Source of the DNA: Polyangium sp. 6x1
Lineage (GTDB): Bacteria > Myxococcota_A > Polyangia > Polyangiales > Polyangiaceae
Direction of reading: 5' to 3'
Assembly: GCF_029946515.1 (NCBI RefSeq)
Contig: NZ_JARZHH010000031.1
Coordinates: forward strand, 62,001-126,000
Length of the DNA: 64,000 bases
Of this stretch, positions 60,332-64,000 are shown piece by piece. The notes under the pieces were generated by a model that did not search any database, was not told the origin of the DNA, and worked only from the letters and a program-made list of their open reading frames with translations. The first letter of the stretch is position 1; each line of letters opens with the position of its first letter. The translations under genes and the position numbers were made by a program.

Positions 60332-61455
60332 GCACCACGGTCCAGGGCCTGCTCGACGGTCAGTTCACGCTCGGCATCGAGGAAGAGTTCCAGATCGTCC
60401 ACCCCGAGACGCGCGAGCTCCGCTCGTACGTGAGTCAGCTCCTCGAGGGTGGCAAACATTCGGTGCTGCGCGAGCGCGTGCGGCCCGAGATGCACCAGTC
60501 CGTCGTGGAGACGGGCACGGGCATCTGCCGCGACATCCGGCAGGCGCGCCAGGAGATCTGCGAGCTCCGCGGCGAGCTCAGCGCGCTCGCGGGCAAGCAC
60601 GGTCTGCGCATCGTCGCAGCCGGCACGCACCCCTTCAGCGACTGGAAGAAGCAGGAGATCACCGACGGCGAGCGCTACAAGGTGATCGTCGAGGACCTGC
60701 AGGACGTCGCGCGCGCGAACCTGATCTTCGGCCTCCACGTCCACGTCGGCATCAAGGACAAGGAGGTCGCGATGGCGCTCGCGAACCAGGTCCGTTACTT
60801 CCTGCCGCACATCCTCGCGCTCTCGACGAGCTCGCCGTTCTGGCTCGGCCGCGCGACGGGCCTGAAGAGCATCCGCAGCGAGATCTTCAAGCGCTTCCCG
60901 CGCACGGGCATCCCGGGGCACTTCGACTCGTACGCGCAGTTCCAGTCGTACGTGGAGCTGCTCGTGAAGACCGGCTGTATCGACAACGCGAAGAAGATCT
61001 GGTGGGACGTCCGCGCCCATCCGTTCTTCGACACGGTCGAGGTGCGCATCTGCGACATGACGACGCGCATCGACGACACCGTCGCGCTGACGGCGCTCAT
61101 CCAGGCGCTCATGGGCAAGCTCTACCTGCTCTACCGGAAGAACATGGGCTTCCGCGAGTACGCGCGCGAGCTCATCGAGGAGAACAAGTGGCGCGCGCTG
61201 CGCTACGGCATCGACGGTCAGCTCATCGACTTCGGCAAGCAAGAGCAGCTGCCCGTGCGCGTGCTCATCGGCGAGCTGCTCGATTTCGTCGAGGAAGCGG
61301 CCGTGATCTTCAAGTCCCAGGCCGAGCTCGACCGCGTCCGCGGCATCCTTCGCGAGGGCACGAGCGCCGACAAACAGCTCGCCGTCTTCCAGAAGACGCA
61401 GAGCGTGCAGGCCATCGTCGATCACCTGATCGAGCAGACCGCGATGGGCGCCTGA
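60328..61455 (+). CDS. GCS2-family carboxylate-amine ligase (YbdK-like, gene 3)
   Basis: 375 residues; ATG 60328 overlaps the previous stop (ATGA). Family motifs: 'FTLGIEEEFQIVHPETRELR', 'VVETGTGICRDIRQARQEI', 'AAGTHPFSDWKKQ', 'FGLHVHVGIKDKE', 'LSTSSPFWLGRATGLKSIRS', 'WWDVRAHPFFDTVEVRICDM'. YbdK-type enzymes belong to the glutamate-cysteine ligase superfamily and have weak gamma-glutamyl ligase activity in E. coli; in operons with ATP-grasp enzymes they are thought to make peptide-like metabolites. It is the last gene of a tight three-gene unit; the next gene has its own promoter. Confidence 0.92.
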   Translation: MSTTVQGLLDGQFTLGIEEEFQIVHPETRELRSYVSQLLEGGKHSVLRERVRPEMHQSVVETGTGICRDIRQARQEICELRGELSALAGKHGLRIVAAGTHPFSDWKKQEITDGERYKVIVEDLQDVARANLIFGLHVHVGIKDKEVAMALANQVRYFLPHILALSTSSPFWLGRATGLKSIRSEIFKRFPRTGIPGHFDSYAQFQSYVELLVKTGCIDNAKKIWWDVRAHPFFDTVEVRICDMTTRIDDTVALTALIQALMGKLYLLYRKNMGFREYARELIEENKWRALRYGIDGQLIDFGKQEQLPVRVLIGELLDFVEEAAVIFKSQAELDRVRGILREGTSADKQLAVFQKTQSVQAIVDHLIEQTAMGA

Positions 61456-61567
61456 GCGTCTGTCCCCGCGCCCCATCCCCGCCCAAAAATCAAAAAGATC
61501 CGGCCACTTGGCCATGGGTCAGGCGTCTTTCGTCACCGAGGATTTCTGTCCGGGCCCTCCGCGGTGA

Positions 61568-61573
61568 TACCGT
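61568..61573 (+). promoter_or_regulatory. -10 box (TACCGT), leaderless-type spacing
   Basis: TACCGT ends exactly 6 nt before GTG 61580. The same hexamer precedes the DUF72 gene at 3906. Confidence 0.45.
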
Positions 61574-61579
61574 GCGCTC

Positions 61580-62353
61580 GTGGATACGAAGAGAGCGTTG
61601 CATCGGGTCGCCGCCCTCGCCGTGACGGGGCTCGTGGTGTCCGTGGGAGCGGTGAGCTGCACGTCCACGGAGTTCATCCAGGAGCCGCCGGGTCAACCGA
61701 CCGATCGCGCTTCGGGCGCCGTGCCCGCGGGCGCGATCGGCGTGTGCAAGCGCGAGGGGACGAAGCGCCCGCCCGTCGTGAGCGAGAAGCTCTGGGAGCA
61801 CGCCAAGAACTGCACGACGAAGACGCCCGAGAAGTACATCCGGCTCGGCTACTCGGACAAAGAGGACCCCGGCGTCGAGCAGCAGAACGAGCAGATCCTC
61901 GCCGCGCTGCGCGAGGGGCCAAAGGAAGACGGCGGCAACAACCAGTTCGTCGCGATGCTCCGAGGCGTGCGTCAGCGCTCGCTCGACGTCCCCACGCTGC
62001 GCTACCGCGTCTCGCGCGACACGACGTCAGCGGGCGCCTGCGACTTCACGTACATGCTGAACACGATGGGCAAGTCGCGCGAGAAGATCGAGCGCGACGC
62101 CTGCACGGCCGAGGTCTTCGACCCGGAGGAGCGCAAGGAGGTCTGCCTCTTCGACAAGCCCGAGGGCCTGTGGCTGACGTCCGGCTGGGCTTGTCTCATG
62201 AACGTGCGCGCGCTCGGATCGGATCAGTCCTGCCATCGTTTGTGTGCATACGATGATTACTGCGCGCGGCAGGTGAGCTGCGCGGGCGCGGACATCGATC
62301 TGCTGCTCTGCGCGATGGGCGTGTGTTTGCCCGAGCAGACCGGCCTGTATTGA
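61580..62353 (+). CDS. Cys-rich lipoprotein, unknown function
   Basis: 257 residues, GTG start. The signal peptide 'RVAALAVTGLVVSVGAVSC' carries a lipobox-like AVSC. About ten Cys occur in the mature part, clustered at the C terminus (CHRLCAYDDYC, VSCAGADIDLLLC, GVCLPEQ), implying disulfides. The middle segment 'RQRSLDVPTLRYRVSRDTTS' and 'GLWLTSGWACLMN' match nothing I recognise. It lies 124 bp behind the amidoligase operon with its own promoter, so a functional link is not implied. A repeat half copy starts at its stop codon. Confidence 0.72.
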   Translation: MDTKRALHRVAALAVTGLVVSVGAVSCTSTEFIQEPPGQPTDRASGAVPAGAIGVCKREGTKRPPVVSEKLWEHAKNCTTKTPEKYIRLGYSDKEDPGVEQQNEQILAALREGPKEDGGNNQFVAMLRGVRQRSLDVPTLRYRVSRDTTSAGACDFTYMLNTMGKSREKIERDACTAEVFDPEERKEVCLFDKPEGLWLTSGWACLMNVRALGSDQSCHRLCAYDDYCARQVSCAGADIDLLLCAMGVCLPEQTGLY

Positions 62354-62464
62354 AGCGTCTCGCCGGGGTTTCACCCCGGACCCGACCAGGGGCTCTTCGC
62401 CCCTGGACCCGAACCAGGGCACAGCCCTGGACCTCGGGTGCATCGGCCGCGATGCGGCCCATGC
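62354..62464. repeat. Half copy E of the intergenic repeat (inverted)
   Basis: CCGGGG/CCCCGG, CCAGGGGC/GCCCCTGG (a C-G pair in place of the T-A pair of other copies, with a different loop) and CCAGGGC/GCCCTGG stems, then GCATCGGCCGC / GCGGCCCATGC (62440-62464). It begins directly after the lipoprotein stop and lies between convergent genes. Confidence 0.8.
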
Positions 62465-62487
62465 AAAGGAGGCGCTTGGTTCGAGGG

Positions 62488-63999
62488 CTATTCGCCGTAA
62501 GGGTCGTCGGGGTCGACCTTGGGCGCCGGGGCGCCACCCGGCAAGCGTGACGGCGGCCTCCACCACGAGGGCGGATACCAGAGGCCGTCGATGCGCTTCC
62601 AGCCGCCGCCAGAGTTCGGCGGGAGATATTTGTAGCCGCCGCCGTCGGGCAAACCGCCGTCGAGCGCGTCCGAGCCTGCGTCGGAACCCGCGTCGCCTGC
62701 GTCGGTCCCTGCGTCGTCGCCTGCGTCGCTCGTCGGGCCCGCGTCGCTCGTCGGGCCCGCGTCGAGGGCCAGCGTGTCCTCGCTCGGCGCGGTCGCGGAA
62801 GGAGCTGCGCTCGCGGGAGGCGCAGCGCTCGGCGCAGGCGCGACGCTCGCAGGCGGCGGAGGAGGCGCGAGCGTGGCCGCGGCCTTGGGCGGAGGCACGA
62901 GCCACCGAAGGGCCGGCGGGACGAGCGGCTCGGCCCACGGCAAATGACCCAGGCGAAGCGCCGCGCCCGCGCCGCCGAGCCCCGCGACGAGCACGAGCGC
63001 GAGCCACGGCCACACGCGCAATTTTCGCTTCGACGTGACGAGCGCCGCCGGCGCAGACGGCGGGGGCGGGGGCACGCTGGGGACGACGATCGCCGGAGGC
63101 GGAGGCGGCCTGGCGTCGCTGCCGTCGAGCGAGATCGGGATGATGCCTTCGAGCGAAGCGCCGCGCGACGATGGAGATCCGCCGCGCCTCCGCGACGCAG
63201 GCCCTTCGGCCCTCCGCGACGCCGGCGCCTCCGCGGCTTCGACGCCGCGCGCGTCCGCGGCCTGGATCGAGGCGGCGATCTCCGCGCGGCGCTGCGACGA
63301 GCGCTCGCCCATCAGCGTTTGCATGAACGAAGACACGTCGCCGTCAGTCACGGCCGCGCCGATGGCGTTCGTGATCTGATCGAGCGCGCGCTGCATCTCG
63401 GCGCAGTCGGTCCAGCGATCCTCGACGCGCTTCGCGAGCGCGCGCATCACGACAGCCTCGAGATCCGGGCGCACGGAGGGGACGAGATCGTGGACCGGGA
63501 CGGGCTCGGTGCCGACGATGTTGTCCATCGTCTGCTTGTCCGTGCTCGCCTTGAACGGGTGCCGCCCGGTGATCATCACGTACATGAGGATCCCGAGCGA
63601 GAAGATGTCGGAGCGCCGATCGAGCCGGTCGCCGCGGATCTGCTCGGGCGACATGTAGTGCGCTTTGCCCTTCATCATGCCGGGCACGCGCGTGATGGTG
63701 ACGCTCGCCGTGGCCTTCGCGACGCCGAAGTCGACGATCTTCACGATCCCGTCGTACGAGACCATGACGTTCGCGGGGTTCACGTCGCGGTGCACGAGGC
63801 CGAGCGGGCGGCCGTCGTCGTCGCGCAGCTCGTGCGCGGCGTGCAGGCCCGCGCAGGCGCTCGAGAGCATGCGCAGGAGCAAGGGGAGGGGGAAGCCGCC
63901 TTGATCCTTGGCATTGCGGTTGATCACGAAGAGCGACTCTCCGTTGATCCACTCCATCACGATGTAGAGCACGCCGTTCTCGTCGCCGAGGTCGAGGAT
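62488..63999 (-). CDS. Ser/Thr protein kinase (5' end outside window)
   Basis: 503 residues are visible; the N-lobe with Gly loop and Lys lies beyond the right edge. Present: 'YIVMEWINGESLFVINRNA', HRDVNPAN, DFG, SPEQIRGD and 'ILMYVMITGRHPFKAS'. A variable linker with 'RRAEGPASRRRGG' leads to a transmembrane helix ('VWPWLALVLVAGLGGAGAAL'). The exterior part is Pro/Ala-rich, then Asp-Ala-Gly repeats, ending in a conserved-looking 'GWKRIDGLWYPPSWW' segment and PDDPYGE. The short C-terminal aromatic segment may be a ligand site. It converges with the Cys-rich lipoprotein across a repeat half copy. Confidence 0.9.
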   Translation of the reverse strand: MLDLGDENGVLYIVMEWINGESLFVINRNAKDQGGFPLPLLLRMLSSACAGLHAAHELRDDDGRPLGLVHRDVNPANVMVSYDGIVKIVDFGVAKATASVTITRVPGMMKGKAHYMSPEQIRGDRLDRRSDIFSLGILMYVMITGRHPFKASTDKQTMDNIVGTEPVPVHDLVPSVRPDLEAVVMRALAKRVEDRWTDCAEMQRALDQITNAIGAAVTDGDVSSFMQTLMGERSSQRRAEIAASIQAADARGVEAAEAPASRRAEGPASRRRGGSPSSRGASLEGIIPISLDGSDARPPPPPAIVVPSVPPPPPSAPAALVTSKRKLRVWPWLALVLVAGLGGAGAALRLGHLPWAEPLVPPALRWLVPPPKAAATLAPPPPPASVAPAPSAAPPASAAPSATAPSEDTLALDAGPTSDAGPTSDAGDDAGTDAGDAGSDAGSDALDGGLPDGGGYKYLPPNSGGGWKRIDGLWYPPSWWRPPSRLPGGAPAPKVDPDDPYGE

Positions 64000-64000
64000 C

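Noticed and set aside
61580-62353. Cys-rich lipoprotein as the substrate peptide of the amidoligase operon
   Set aside because: It has its own promoter, a lipoprotein signal and a size unlike precursor peptides; nothing supports a link beyond adjacency.
62650-62780. Short-period repeats on the plus strand
   Set aside because: They are codons for Asp-Ala-Gly/Ser repeats in the exterior tail of the kinase, i.e. low-complexity coding sequence.

Overview
The window is chromosomal DNA from a high-GC deltaproteobacterial predator-type genome, most likely a myxobacterium of the Polyangiales/Sorangiineae group. The reasons are strongly GC-biased codon use, a MYXO-CTERM surface-anchoring tail, four Ser/Thr kinases of the 'HRDVxPxN' type, PEGA/TPR and DUF4388 proteins, many orphan lipoproteins and frequent GTG starts. 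This is a lineage inference from content; no species can be named. I see no prophage, IS element, CRISPR array or rRNA.

Layout. 1-8.6 kb: a surface beta-helix protein (5' end outside the window), a TolC-family protein, a DUF72 protein, three lipoproteins and a sugar-nucleotidyltransferase. 8.7-16.6 kb: pabB with an in-frame insertion, argS coupled to a SPOR-domain protein, a minus-strand group (unknown helical protein, degenerate NikR, SDR) and an SPFH-like protein. 16.8-21.1 kb: a zinc-ribbon Ser/Thr kinase and a receiver-DUF4388-transmembrane protein. 21.1-25.6 kb (minus): alpha/beta-hydrolase without its serine nucleophile, a DppC permease fused to a substrate-binding protein, and a DppB permease, all translationally coupled. 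25.8-27.4 kb: a MerR regulator and a sigma-region-4-only protein. 27.8-40.9 kb: an M16-like lipoprotein, small lipoproteins, a membrane Fe-S protein, an RlpA-like protein, a PQQ-propeller protein, a GT-C-like membrane protein, a dynamin-like GTPase and a periplasmic-binding-fold lipoprotein. 41-55.5 kb: a kinase/TPR-PEGA pair diverging from a nine-gene chemosensory operon (FIST, soluble MCP, CheW, CheR-TPR, CheW, CheA-REC, REC-CheB, kinase with pseudo-receiver, unknown). 55.5-64 kb: exonuclease III, a lipoprotein, a tRNA-Val/tRNA-Asp pair, a three-gene amidoligase operon (ATP-grasp, permuted ATP-grasp, GCS2 ligase), a Cys-rich lipoprotein and a kinase cut by the right edge.

Three things stand out. 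First, a family of structured intergenic elements: two ~410-435 bp composites with inverted-repeat ends and three internal hairpins (3398-3806, 27371-27804), plus three ~110 bp half copies (32401, 57291, 62354). All five start just after a plus-strand stop codon, and their stems keep pairing through compensatory changes. Second, the amidoligase operon at 57963-61455, which looks like a pathway for an unknown peptide or amide metabolite. Third, several family members with altered key residues or architectures: the permease-SBP fusion, NikR without most nickel ligands, the serine-less hydrolase, the kinase-fused pseudo-receiver and the sigma4-only protein.

Several promoters fit TTGAC(A/G)-N16-18-TANNN(T), and five or more genes have a TANNNT-like box exactly 6-9 nt before the start codon, suggesting leaderless transcripts.
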